This document shows, piece by piece, positions 43,942 to 52,263 of a stretch of 64,000 nucleotides of DNA (position 1 is the first letter of the stretch; every line of letters begins with the position of its first letter). The notes beneath the pieces were generated by a model. That model saw only the letters and a program-made list of their open reading frames with translations. It was not told the DNA's origin and ran no database searches. Made by a program: the position numbers and the translations under genes. This DNA is from Microcoleus sp. FACHB-1515 (GTDB lineage: Bacteria > Cyanobacteriota > Cyanobacteriia > Elainellales > Elainellaceae): positions 124,001 through 188,000 of the forward strand of contig NZ_JACJPO010000020.1 in NCBI RefSeq assembly GCF_014696105.1, given 5' to 3'.

Positions 43942-44385
43942 TTATGCGTCTACATTTCGATAGCCAAAGAAGTTGACGCAGTATTCGGTAATTTTGACGC
44001 CTGTTTCTGCTTCGATTTGGGCAATCAGTTCGGCAGGCAGCTCAACATGCACATCCATAATTTGATTGGTGTCGAGGCAGTTGACGTGGCTGTGTGGATC
44101 GCTGATGTTGCCATAGAGCCGACCATCCGCGCGATCGATGCACTCGATGATGCCCTGTTCTGCTAGCGCATCAAGATTTTGATAGACCGAGGTGTGGCCG
44201 ATGTCTTTGCCTTGGTGGTTGAGACGGTTGTAAATTTCGCGAGCGGAAAGGTGTTCTTTTTCTTGCCACAAAAGTTCTAAGATAAAACGTCGCTGCTTGC
44301 TCAAGCGCATTCCCTGCGCCTGACAGCGATCGAGAGCGTCTTCGAGCGATCGAATTGGTTTTTTCGCAGCAGCTTCACTTTGCAT
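43942..44385 (-). CDS. Fur-family regulator, FurC/PerR type
   Basis: A 147-residue winged-helix regulator. The N-terminal part (KKPIRSLEDALDRCQAQGMRLSKQRRFILELLWQEKEHLSAREIY) and GHTSVYQNLDALAEQGIIECIDRADGRLYGNISDPHSHVNC match the FurC branch of Anabaena, which acts as PerR in peroxide sensing. The C-x-x-C pairs of the usual structural zinc site are missing. Histidines and aspartates (DPHSHVN, DVHVEL) for the regulatory metal remain. ATG at 44385 is preferred to a GTG three codons earlier. It lies upstream of the iron-uptake genes but has its own terminator. Confidence 0.87.
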   Translation of the reverse strand: MQSEAAAKKPIRSLEDALDRCQAQGMRLSKQRRFILELLWQEKEHLSAREIYNRLNHQGKDIGHTSVYQNLDALAEQGIIECIDRADGRLYGNISDPHSHVNCLDTNQIMDVHVELPAELIAQIEAETGVKITEYCVNFFGYRNVDA

Positions 44386-44658
44386 AGCTGACACACTGGG
44401 CGGATAAATTGCCTACCTTACAGTCTACCGGGGTCGATAAGAAAATGTACTTAGCTGACGCAGGCTTGATGAATGCACAACCAGACAAAGCCAGAGTTTA
44501 CCACTGTGAAGTCTGTCTCAATACGGCCATTGCATTCCGTTCAAGATAGGAGTTCTAAGATGAACTCACTACAACTTTAACTTAAAACAGATTTGACTGT
44601 CTATAGTGTTCGCGTCTACCCCTAGAGAGAAGTCGATGGATTTGAGGAGAGATTTGAG

Positions 44659-45135
44659 ATGACAACCACAATTTCACTGCAAGCCCAGCATTTCGATCGC
44701 CTCGATCTGTCACCGCTGACCGAAACGATCGAACCCTGGCTGCAAGCGGGAGAAGTTCCGCAGCACGAACAAGATCTGGCATTTGCGATCAATTTTCCGC
44801 GCGAAGCGGGCGATCCGCGTGAACTATCGGAAATTCCGGAAGTGCGCCTGTGGTTTCTTCGAGCGGATGCTCGCTATCCTTGGCTGCCCTGGCTGTTGAG
44901 TTGGGAAAACGGCGAACTGACGCGCTACGCCGCGATGCTCGTTCCGCATCAGTTCAACAAAACTGAAGGCATTCAGTACAACCCCGAAGCGCTAGAGCTA
45001 TTTGTGATGAACAAGGTGTTTGTGCTGGCTGATTGGCTTCAGCAGCAGGGCGCGTTTAGTCCGACCAAGCTGCGATTTATGACGCAAACCTTGGGCTATG
45101 ACCTGGACGAGGAGTTTTTTATACTATTGGGTTGA
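44659..45135 (+). CDS. CRR6-family NdhI maturation factor
   Basis: A 158-residue soluble protein of the CRR6 (DUF1817) family, which helps assemble NdhI into the photosynthetic NAD(P)H dehydrogenase-like complex. Recognisable family segments are DLAFAINFPREAGDPRELSEIPEVRLWFLRAD, YPWLPWLLSWENGELTRYAAMLVPHQF and LELFVMNKVFVLADWLQQQG. The ATG has TGAGGAGAG upstream. The gene is monocistronic and diverges from furC across 273 bases that contain a TTGACTGTCTATAGT-like promoter region near 44590-44610. Confidence 0.88.
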   Translation: MTTTISLQAQHFDRLDLSPLTETIEPWLQAGEVPQHEQDLAFAINFPREAGDPRELSEIPEVRLWFLRADARYPWLPWLLSWENGELTRYAAMLVPHQFNKTEGIQYNPEALELFVMNKVFVLADWLQQQGAFSPTKLRFMTQTLGYDLDEEFFILLG

Positions 45136-45230
45136 GCGTGATCGCTTCGCACACTCGATCGCCAAATAGCGAATCAGGATCGAAATCATATACCCGGATC
45201 AGGCACAACCTCGAACGGTTCACCCACAAA

Positions 45231-45485
45231 TTAAAAATCTGGTTCATCGAGCAACGTTTCAACTAATAAATCCATTTGTTGCTGTTGGTGATTGAGGAAG
45301 GCTTCGCATTGGTGGAGGCGATCGATCGCTTTTGTAAACTGCTCAAAAACGTCTGCTAATTCAAGCTCGCCCATCTCCAAACGGCTGATGATTGCTTCTA
45401 CTTCGGCAACCGTTTCTTCGTAGTTCCAATCGGGGCGATCGAGCTTCGGAGACGAACCATTTGAGGTAAATTCAGAACGAGTCAT
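45231..45485 (-). CDS. xseB: Exodeoxyribonuclease VII small subunit
   Basis: An 84-residue small subunit. [45 protein letters not shown] is the XseB core, a helical hairpin that packs on XseA. The complex degrades single-stranded DNA into acid-soluble oligonucleotides. Its start overlaps the xseA stop by 4 nt (ATGA), the usual coupling. Confidence 0.92.
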   Translation of the reverse strand: MTRSEFTSNGSSPKLDRPDWNYEETVAEVEAIISRLEMGELELADVFEQFTKAIDRLHQCEAFLNHQQQQMDLLVETLLDEPDF

Positions 45486-46720
45486 GGTGCTTTTTCAGAA
45501 GAGGAAACGGTGACTTTAATTTGACCTTCAAAGAGTTGAATCGTGAGTTCTTGACCGGGAATTAGACTGGCAGGCGATCGCGCCACCGTGCCATCAGTTT
45601 GACGCACGATCGCATAACCGCGTCTAAGAACTGAGGCCGGATCAAGGCTAATCAATTTTTGCCTCAGCAGTTGCGTGTGCTGTTGCGCCTGCTGCATTTG
45701 GCGAGTGGCTTCCTGAATGAGGCGATGCTGGAGCCACGCGATCGACTGTTGTTCCTGCCGAATTTGGCGATCGATTTGCAGCCGCCGCAAGCGTTCCCGC
45801 AACCGATGAAGCTGTTCTTGGATGCCGCTGATGTGCTGCGAGTAGATTTGCATCAGCAGATGGACGCGCTCTTTGTGGTCAGCGTAAACATCGCTGAGGA
45901 GCGGCACGACCAGTTCAGCGGCAGCAGTGGGCGTGTGGGCGCAAACATCCGCAGCGAGATCGGCCAGCGATTCGTCGCGCTGGTGGCCGATGCCGGAAAC
46001 GACGGGGATCGCGCATTCGCAGATGGCGCGGACGACTCGTTCATCGTTGAAGCAGGCCATGTCTTCGATCGCTCCCCCACCGCGAGACAAAATCAGCACT
46101 TCCGCCCGTCCATCGCGCTGGACTCGTTCGATCGCCCGCACGAGTGAAACGGGAGCCTGATCCCCTTGCACTAAGGCGGGAGAAAATAGCACGTGCAAAC
46201 CGGGATATCGACGCTTGAGAGTGCGCTGGATATCGCCCCAGGCGGCGGCTTGCGGGGAAGTGACGACGGCGATCGTCTGGGGATGTTCAGGTAAGGGTTG
46301 TTTGCGCTCCTCATCGAACAAACCTTCGGCCTCTAAGCGCTGGCGCAACTGCCGATAGCGCAAGGCTCGCAGTCCTTCTCCTGCGGGTAGCGCTTGCCAA
46401 ACGATAAGCTGGTAGTTGCCCCGTTGCGGATGCAGATGAATTCGACCAAGAATGATGAGCTGTTCGCCCGATCGCGGTTCGGCCATCAGTCGCGGAATTT
46501 GGCTGCTCCAGACCACACAGCTAATTGCGGCCTGCGCGTCCGGGTCTTGCAGCGTGAAAAACAAGCCGCTGCGGTAGCGACTGGCGCTCGACACTTCACC
46601 TGTCACCCAAATTTGCTGAAGCTGGTCATCTTGCTCTAGCAAATCCTGGATGTAGGAAGTCAAGCCCCCGACCGAAAGGGCAGTATCGGGAAGCAGTAAA
46701 TTGGGCAGGTCGAACGTCAT
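45482..46720 (-). CDS. xseA: Exodeoxyribonuclease VII large subunit
   Basis: A 412-residue catalytic subunit. The N-terminal OB fold is [29 protein letters not shown]. The catalytic part contains [51 protein letters not shown] and [34 protein letters not shown] coiled-coil stalk (residues about 285-350) and a C-terminal segment for XseB binding follow. It is the first gene of the xseAB operon; recA lies divergently upstream across a repeat-containing spacer. Confidence 0.94.
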   Translation of the reverse strand: MTFDLPNLLLPDTALSVGGLTSYIQDLLEQDDQLQQIWVTGEVSSASRYRSGLFFTLQDPDAQAAISCVVWSSQIPRLMAEPRSGEQLIILGRIHLHPQRGNYQLIVWQALPAGEGLRALRYRQLRQRLEAEGLFDEERKQPLPEHPQTIAVVTSPQAAAWGDIQRTLKRRYPGLHVLFSPALVQGDQAPVSLVRAIERVQRDGRAEVLILSRGGGAIEDMACFNDERVVRAICECAIPVVSGIGHQRDESLADLAADVCAHTPTAAAELVVPLLSDVYADHKERVHLLMQIYSQHISGIQEQLHRLRERLRRLQIDRQIRQEQQSIAWLQHRLIQEATRQMQQAQQHTQLLRQKLISLDPASVLRRGYAIVRQTDGTVARSPASLIPGQELTIQLFEGQIKVTVSSSEKAP

Positions 46721-46759
46721 GGCGGCTGACGTGGGAAAAATAGTTTGATGGGAGGCGAG

Positions 46760-46862
46760 AGTGCCCTCACCCTAAATCCCTCTCCCCATTGTGGGAGAGG
46801 GACTTTGAAGGCTCGATCCCCCTTCTCCCCCGGTGGGAGAAGGGGCTAGGGGATGAGGGGGA
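46760..46862. repeat. Repeat cluster between xseA and recA
   Basis: CCCTAAATCCCTCTCCCC with GGGAGAGGGACTTT (46771-46806) is an inverted copy of the AGTCCC-GGGATTTAGGG unit seen at 25973 and 39558. CCCCTTCTCCC with GGGAGAAGGGGCTAGGGG (46818-46852) matches 25880-25908. Nothing gene-like is visible in 46721-47078 apart from this and the LexA-like site. Confidence 0.65.
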
Positions 46863-46880
46863 AAGATTGTCACTTTTTCT

Positions 46881-46894
46881 AGTACGTCTGTATG
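46881..46894 (+). promoter_or_regulatory. LexA-box-like sequence upstream of recA
   Basis: AGTACGTCTGTATG fits the cyanobacterial LexA box RGTAC-N3-DGTWCB except for one base (T in place of C). It lies 185 nt before recA. The distance is long unless the recA promoter is close; TACAAT and TATAGT near 46915-46924 may be -10 elements. Confidence 0.35.
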
Positions 46895-47078
46895 CAGAAC
46901 CGCTCCAAAAAATTTACAATATAGTAAGGAGCAACTGTTTATAGAGTAACTAGACTTTTGATATTCGGGTTAAGCTGGATGGCCTTCACGCCCGATCGCG
47001 GCGACTCCAGCACAGTGCCCCCATCCGCTCGTCGCTTCCGCACTAAACTCAATCCTACTCACTCGTCTTGAGGCGTTA

Positions 47079-48182
<1,104 letters not shown>

Positions 48183-48225
48183 AGTTTGAAGGGGGCGATC
48201 GATCCTCTCCAAAAACCATCTTTCA

Positions 48226-48250
48226 GGGGCGAACATCACGCCCCTTTTTT
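48226..48250 (+). terminator. Terminator of recA
   Basis: GGGGCG (48226-48231) pairs with CGCCCC (48239-48244) around a 7-nt loop, followed by TTTTTT. It lies 43 nt after the recA stop. Confidence 0.85.
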
Positions 48251-48293
48251 CATACCCAACTAAAATAGTTTCATTCAATTACTCACACTCATC

Positions 48294-48494
48294 ATGTCCA
48301 CACTCGAACAAATCGAAGCCGCCATTCTCCAACTTCCACCTGAAGAGTTTCAGAAGCTTCTAAATTGGTTTCTCGAATTAGATTATCAGCGCTGGAATGA
48401 ACAGTTTGAGAAGGATGTTAATGATGGTCGGTTAGACAAGTTGGCAGAGGAGGCGATCGCAGATTTTGAGGCAGGTCACTATCAAACAATCTAA
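48294..48494 (+). CDS. Antitoxin-like small protein, apparently without its toxin
   Basis: A 66-residue acidic helical protein (MSTLEQIEAAILQLPPEEFQ, LLNWFLELDYQRWNEQFEKD, LDKLAEEAIADFEAGHY). Short proteins of this form are often annotated in cyanobacteria as antitoxins of RelE-type modules. The next gene, 20 nt downstream, does not encode a RelE-like protein, so the toxin is either lost, replaced or elsewhere. The ORF is more AT-rich than recA, marking the start of a small AT-richer patch. Confidence 0.55.
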   Translation: MSTLEQIEAAILQLPPEEFQKLLNWFLELDYQRWNEQFEKDVNDGRLDKLAEEAIADFEAGHYQTI

Positions 48495-48514
48495 TACAAT
48501 GAGCAATAATTCTC

Positions 48515-48970
48515 ATGTCATCGTACATATACATACGCTTTAAGCATTTAGGAAAAACCTTCGAGGTTTGGAATTTGTCGCGCAGCTTTCATGTTCTTGA
48601 TAGAATCTCTAGAAGGGCAAAAATAGCTGAGATTTCTCAATTTGTTGTTCCTGTAGACAAAATACAAGATTCAATATCTCTAGAGAAGTTAAAGCTTCTT
48701 GAGCAGACAAAAGATTTCAAGCTTTATGATCAAGAATTGGAAGAAATACTCAATGAGATTGACCCTTGGCACAAAATTTTAGATGGAATACAAGCGATTC
48801 ATGAACTTTCCAAAGAAATAGAAAGAAAGCGAAGAACTGGAGAAAGTTTTAATGGATTAATTTGGAGTGTAAATTTTGAGGGCATCGTGAAAGACCTGAA
48901 AGCTATTGAGGAAACACTGATTCAGGCAAAAGATTTGTGTGATTATTTTCGGATTGAGTTAAATAATTGA
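48515..48970 (+). CDS. Hypothetical protein, 151 residues
   Basis: I do not recognise it. It has an aromatic, strand-rich start (SSYIYIRFKHLGKTFEVWNL) and a long helical charged remainder (LEKLKLLEQTKDFKLYDQEL, AIHELSKEIERKRRTGESF, VKDLKAIEETLIQAKDLC). Codon use is strongly AT-biased and HIP1-poor, unlike its surroundings, which suggests transfer. It follows the antitoxin-like gene by 20 nt and could be its unusual partner. Nothing is visible in 48971-49061. Confidence 0.5.
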   Translation: MSSYIYIRFKHLGKTFEVWNLSRSFHVLDRISRRAKIAEISQFVVPVDKIQDSISLEKLKLLEQTKDFKLYDQELEEILNEIDPWHKILDGIQAIHELSKEIERKRRTGESFNGLIWSVNFEGIVKDLKAIEETLIQAKDLCDYFRIELNN

Positions 48971-49061
48971 AAATATCTTAACCAAGTTACAATCTACTGA
49001 AGATGAGCAAATCCAATTGCCTCCATCCAACTTCTACTATCAAACCAAGACTTCTAAAATA

Positions 49062-49083
49062 GATTATGGTGCTAGCGATCGCC
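49062..49083. repeat. Left copy of a 22-bp direct repeat flanking hicBA
   Basis: GATTATGGTGCTAGC followed by GATCGCC. It recurs at 49719-49740 with G to A at position 16 and C to T at the last base. The two copies are 657 bp apart and bracket the hicB-hicA pair with its leader. Confidence 0.7.
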
Positions 49084-49126
49084 CCACCCTGACCCTTAAG
49101 AAAAACTCTCTCAAACAGTACAAAAT

Positions 49127-49393
49127 ATGGAATTTTACACGGTTGTTCTCAGGCAAAGCGCAGGTTATTGGGTTGCTTTGTGTTTAGAAAATGGGCTTGT
49201 GGGGCAAGGGGAAAATCAGGACGGGGCGATCGCCAAGCTCAAAGAAGCGATCGAGTCCTTTCAGGAAATCTATCAAGCTGAAGCTGATATTTACAGTGCT
49301 GCTGTGTCAATCAAAGAACTACATGAATTTTTAAGCGTGGAGGCAAAAGAGCCAACTTCGGAAGTTTACGAGCTTCGAGCAGTCTATGCCTAA
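49127..49393 (+). CDS. hicB: HicB-family antitoxin
   Basis: An 88-residue protein with a partial RNase-H-like HicB fold: YTVVLRQSAGYWVALCLENG, LVGQGENQDGAIAKLKEAIE, then SFQEIYQAEADIYSA and a short tail. The glycine and acidic residues of the G-E-N-x-x-x-A motif are visible. No DNA-binding domain follows. It overlaps the toxin gene by 8 nt. It should neutralise HicA by masking the toxin's active site. Confidence 0.85.
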   Translation: MEFYTVVLRQSAGYWVALCLENGLVGQGENQDGAIAKLKEAIESFQEIYQAEADIYSAAVSIKELHEFLSVEAKEPTSEVYELRAVYA

Positions 49394-49628
49394 AAATATT
49401 CCTTCTTTGAAGCCAAAGCAGCTTATCAAACTGCTAGAGCAAGGTGGCTGCAAATTCTATCGAGAAGGAAAAGGAGATCATCGTCTTTACACTCGCGTCG
49501 TTGAAGATAAAACGCGAGTCGTTCCGATCGACATGGGTGCTGGAGAAATGTCACCTGCTTATGTACTGCGAATCTTCAGGCAGTTCGGTTTCTCAGATGA
49601 AGAAGTCCAATCTCTCTTGAAGCAGTAG
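49386..49628 (+). CDS. hicA: HicA-family toxin (mRNA interferase)
   Basis: An 80-residue double-stranded-RNA-binding-like toxin. LKPKQLIKLLEQGGCKFYRE and GKGDHRLYTR place the catalytic histidine at H32 (in G-D-H-R), with IDMGAGEMSPAYVLRIFRQF at the end. HicA cleaves mRNA when freed from HicB. The gene order antitoxin then toxin and the 8-nt overlap are common in the hicBA arrangement. The right-hand direct repeat begins 91 nt after the stop. Confidence 0.9.
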   Translation: MPKNIPSLKPKQLIKLLEQGGCKFYREGKGDHRLYTRVVEDKTRVVPIDMGAGEMSPAYVLRIFRQFGFSDEEVQSLLKQ

Positions 49629-49718
49629 TTCAACGACATTCAAGACGGCGATCGCCTCACTCTAAAACTCGATCGCCCTCCTCAAAATCCGCTACGATCG
49701 AAACTAAGCATGAGCAAT

Positions 49719-49740
49719 GATTATGGTGCTAGCAATCGCT
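49719..49740. repeat. Right copy of the 22-bp direct repeat flanking hicBA
   Basis: GATTATGGTGCTAGC followed by AATCGCT, matching the left copy at 49062-49083 in 20 of 22 positions. Nothing gene-like is seen in 49629-49857 apart from this. Confidence 0.7.
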
Positions 49741-49857
49741 AGCTGAATCAGGCGATATTTGGTTCGCACGAATTGCGCGATCGCCTAGACTCGAAAAGCC
49801 AAATGATAAACTCTAATTCTCTGCTTCAGGTGGATTTTTTAGAGTGAATTGCGATTG

Positions 49858-50385
49858 ATGAACTTACCAACTTGGATAACCGTTTCCCGTTTATTAGGTG
49901 TGCCGCTATTGCTGGTATTGCTCAATCAGCCGAGTGAGCGCGATCGCTGGATCAGTTTAATTATTTTTCTGATTGCGGCGGGAACGGACTGGCTCGATGG
50001 TTATTTGGCACGGCGTTTGAATCAGGTGACGGACTTAGGAAAATTTCTCGATCCGCTGGTGGATAAGCTGCTCGTCTTGGCTCCGCTGTTGGCCTTGGTG
50101 GAACTGGGGCAGATTCCCGGTTGGGGCGTGTTTTTGGTGTTGGCGCGAGAGTTGACGATCGCAGGATGGCGCGTGAACCAAACGAAGATTTCGGGCGCAA
50201 ATTTGTGGGGCAAGCTGAAAACCATCAGTCAGATTGTGGCGATCGCACTGCTGATTGCGCCGCCATCTGCCCAAAGCAGTTTGGCGATCGTTGCGTTTTG
50301 GCTTGCCGTCGGGATGACCTGGATTTCGGGCGTGATCTATTTGCTGCCGCAGGGTCAAGCGGAATCGGCAACCGAGCGATCGTAA
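49858..50385 (+). CDS. pgsA: CDP-diacylglycerol--glycerol-3-phosphate 3-phosphatidyltransferase
   Basis: A 175-residue membrane enzyme that makes phosphatidylglycerol phosphate, precursor of the thylakoid lipid phosphatidylglycerol. The CDP-alcohol phosphotransferase motif D-G-x2-A-R-x8-G-x3-D-x3-D is exact: D47 G48, A51 R52, G61, D65, D69. Several helices surround it. ATG at 49858 gives MNLPTWITVSRLLGVPLLL, the usual start. It converges with the next gene at 3 nt. Confidence 0.93.
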   Translation: MNLPTWITVSRLLGVPLLLVLLNQPSERDRWISLIIFLIAAGTDWLDGYLARRLNQVTDLGKFLDPLVDKLLVLAPLLALVELGQIPGWGVFLVLARELTIAGWRVNQTKISGANLWGKLKTISQIVAIALLIAPPSAQSSLAIVAFWLAVGMTWISGVIYLLPQGQAESATERS

Positions 50386-50388
50386 GCT

Positions 50389-50655
50389 TCAGTGGAACGA
50401 TCGGCGGGCAAGAATTTGGCGTAGTTCGCGTTCTGCTGTGCAAAGCTGCGAGAACTCTTCCGCGATCGCAGTCGGGCGATCGATTTGCTGCTGGGCGAAA
50501 TAGTCGTCCATCATGGTGCGAAGATTTTGCAGCGAGTTACCGAGTTCGACGGTTTTCGTTTCGGCCTGCGCCAACAGCAGCACAACGGTTTGCATCTGAT
50601 TGAGTGCATCGTCGATCGCCGCTCGGTATTGTCCCTCAAACTCCTCGATTATCAT
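50389..50655 (-). CDS. Hypothetical helical protein, 88 residues
   Basis: A small protein (MIIEEFEGQYRAAIDDALNQ, VVLLLAQAETKTVELGNSLQ, YFAQQQIDRPTAIAEEFSQL) likely to be all helical, with no membrane segment. I do not recognise its family. It is convergent with pgsA and diverges from the sulfiredoxin gene. Codon use agrees with its neighbours. Confidence 0.55.
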   Translation of the reverse strand: MIIEEFEGQYRAAIDDALNQMQTVVLLLAQAETKTVELGNSLQNLRTMMDDYFAQQQIDRPTAIAEEFSQLCTAERELRQILARRSFH

Positions 50656-50777
50656 ACTTGCCTAGTCCGTAGAATTTCTGAATAAACCCTACGTTACTGG
50701 GTTGCGAGGATTACATGCTCCGCCAATCTGCCGAGATTTTGTCGCCTTTGCAGGAAATTTTCTCAAAACATTGCAAC

Positions 50778-50798
50778 TCATACTCATAACGAGTATGA
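50778..50798 (+). promoter_or_regulatory. 8-5-8 palindrome upstream of srx-dps
   Basis: TCATACTC (50778-50785) and GAGTATGA (50791-50798) are perfect reverse complements with ATAAC between them, about 30 nt before the sulfiredoxin ATG. It looks like a dimeric-repressor site or activator site. It does not have the 7-1-7 spacing of a PerR or Fur box. A GGAAG ribosome site lies between it and the gene. Confidence 0.45.
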
Positions 50799-50828
50799 TT
50801 AAGGAAGAAGTGAATCCCTCAACCTGCG

Positions 50829-51092
50829 ATGGCTAGAATTCAAGACATTCCTTTGAGCCAAATTCGGCGTCCGCTATTTCGCCAAAACGATCCCGAAAAG
50901 GTGAAAGCGCTGATGGCCTCGATCGCTGAAATTGGACAGCAAGAGCCGATCGATGTGCTGGAGGTCGATGGGCAATACTACGGATTTTCAGGCTGCCATC
51001 GGTTTGAAGCCTGCACCCGCCTTGGATTGGAAAAGATTCGGTGCAATGTTCGTCGCGCTCCAAAATCCGTGCTAAAGATGCACATAGCTTAA
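50829..51092 (+). CDS. srx: Sulfiredoxin
   Basis: An 87-residue ParB-fold enzyme that uses ATP to repair overoxidised (sulfinic) typical 2-Cys peroxiredoxins. The catalytic segment [15 protein letters not shown] (Cys56) matches the Srx F-[SG]-G-C-H-R motif, and [15 protein letters not shown] and [15 protein letters not shown] are usual. A second cysteine near the end (RCNVRRAP) is also present. dps follows by 10 nt on the same strand, so the two probably form a peroxide-defence operon under the palindrome at 50778. Confidence 0.92.
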   Translation: MARIQDIPLSQIRRPLFRQNDPEKVKALMASIAEIGQQEPIDVLEVDGQYYGFSGCHRFEACTRLGLEKIRCNVRRAPKSVLKMHIA

Positions 51093-51102
51093 GGAGATTT
51101 TT

Positions 51103-51588
51103 ATGCAAGCTCAAGACCAAATGATGATTGATATCGGCATTTCCGAAAGCGATCGCGAATCGATCGTGCAGGGATTGTCGCACCTGCTGGCCGATACCTA
51201 CACGCTCTATCTAAAAACGCACAACTTCCACTGGAACGTCACAGGTCCGATGTTCCAAACGCTGCACACAATGTTCATGCAGCAATACACCGAACTGTCG
51301 GTTGCCGTTGACGACATCGCGGAACGAATTCGATCGCTCGGCTTCCCCGCGCCGGGAAGCTACACGGACTATGCAAAGCTGGCTTCGATCGAAGAAACCT
51401 TGGGCGTTCCCACCGCAGATGAAATGATTCGTCTGCTCGTCGCTGGCAATGAAGCAGTCGTTCGCACGGCTCGCGCGGCCTTTCCCGCTGCGGAACGAGC
51501 CGGAGATGAATCGACGGCGGATTTGTTGACTGAGCGGATGCGCCTGCACGAGAAAACGGCGTGGATGCTGCGGAGTTTGCTTCAGTAG
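51103..51588 (+). CDS. Dps-family ferritin-like protein
   Basis: A 161-residue Dps/miniferritin. [19 protein letters not shown] supplies the ferroxidase histidines at the dimer interface, followed by [25 protein letters not shown], which gives the Asp/Glu ligands. Dps proteins oxidise Fe(II) with hydrogen peroxide, store iron and shield DNA. There is no lysine-rich DNA-binding tail; DNA protection would rely on other means. The Shine-Dalgarno AAGGAG lies 9 nt before the ATG. Pairing with sulfiredoxin fits peroxide defence. Confidence 0.92.
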   Translation: MQAQDQMMIDIGISESDRESIVQGLSHLLADTYTLYLKTHNFHWNVTGPMFQTLHTMFMQQYTELSVAVDDIAERIRSLGFPAPGSYTDYAKLASIEETLGVPTADEMIRLLVAGNEAVVRTARAAFPAAERAGDESTADLLTERMRLHEKTAWMLRSLLQ

Positions 51589-51609
51589 TTTCCGCTGCTG
51601 AGATAATAA

Positions 51610-51639
51610 ACTCATCCGCTTTGTGAGATTCGGATGAGT
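51610..51639 (+). promoter_or_regulatory. Hairpin covering the start codon of the HTH-GrpE gene
   Basis: ACTCATCCG (51610-51618) and CGGATGAGT (51631-51639) form a perfect 9-bp stem around a 12-nt loop. The start codon ATG (51634-51636) is inside the right arm, and the only purine-rich ribosome-binding candidate (GTGAGA) is in the loop. In RNA, this structure would hide the start. As DNA it could instead be an operator. No T-run follows, so it is not a terminator for dps. Confidence 0.5.
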
Positions 51640-52263
51640 GAAGCTGTGGATTACACCCATCGATTGCGATCGCACATGCAGTCGGTGGGTGTTTTGAGTT
51701 TTCGGGCGTTGAGTCGGCAATCGGGCGTGTCGGAACGGCAGATCGATCGCTTGCGGCGAGGTGAGGCCGATCGAATGCAAGTGCAGTCGCTTCACAAGAT
51801 CGGTCAGGTACTGAATTTGTCGATCGCGCAGCTAATCGAGCAGTTTTCGTCGCTGTCGATCGAGTCGGCTGTGCCCGTCGAATCGAACCTTCAGCAGGAA
51901 TATCAGCGGCTTCAAGTCCAGCTTGTTGAACAGCGCGAAACGCTCAAGCAGGAATTTCAGCGATCGACCTTGCAATCGATCGAGTCGTGGCTGTTGCAGT
52001 TTCCCACTGCCGCTTATGCGGCTCAGCAAAATCCGCAGTTGCCCGCCGTGCGCTTGCTGCCGCTGATGCGTCCGATCGAGCAGCTTTTGCAAGATTGGGG
52101 CGTCGAAGCGATCGCCGCTGTGGGCGAGGAAGTGCCGTTTGATCCGCAACTGCATCAACTGATGGACGGTAGCGCGAATTTGGGCGATCGCGTCCGCATT
52201 CGCTATGCGGGATATCGACAGGGCGATCGACTGCTGCATCGGGCGAAAGTGAGTCCGGTCTAG
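51634..52263 (+). CDS. Helix-turn-helix protein with GrpE-like C-terminal domain
   Basis: A 209-residue protein. The first about 65 residues form an XRE-like HTH ([39 protein letters not shown]). A coiled-coil (about 87-115, [20 protein letters not shown]) is followed by helices and a C-terminal beta domain ([41 protein letters not shown]) resembling the end of GrpE, the DnaK nucleotide-exchange factor. Fusion of a DNA-binding head to a GrpE-like tail suggests a chaperone-linked regulator. It ends by overlapping the stop codon of the convergent mmsA gene in the tetranucleotide CTAG. Confidence 0.7.
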   Translation: MSEAVDYTHRLRSHMQSVGVLSFRALSRQSGVSERQIDRLRRGEADRMQVQSLHKIGQVLNLSIAQLIEQFSSLSIESAVPVESNLQQEYQRLQVQLVEQRETLKQEFQRSTLQSIESWLLQFPTAAYAAQQNPQLPAVRLLPLMRPIEQLLQDWGVEAIAAVGEEVPFDPQLHQLMDGSANLGDRVRIRYAGYRQGDRLLHRAKVSPV

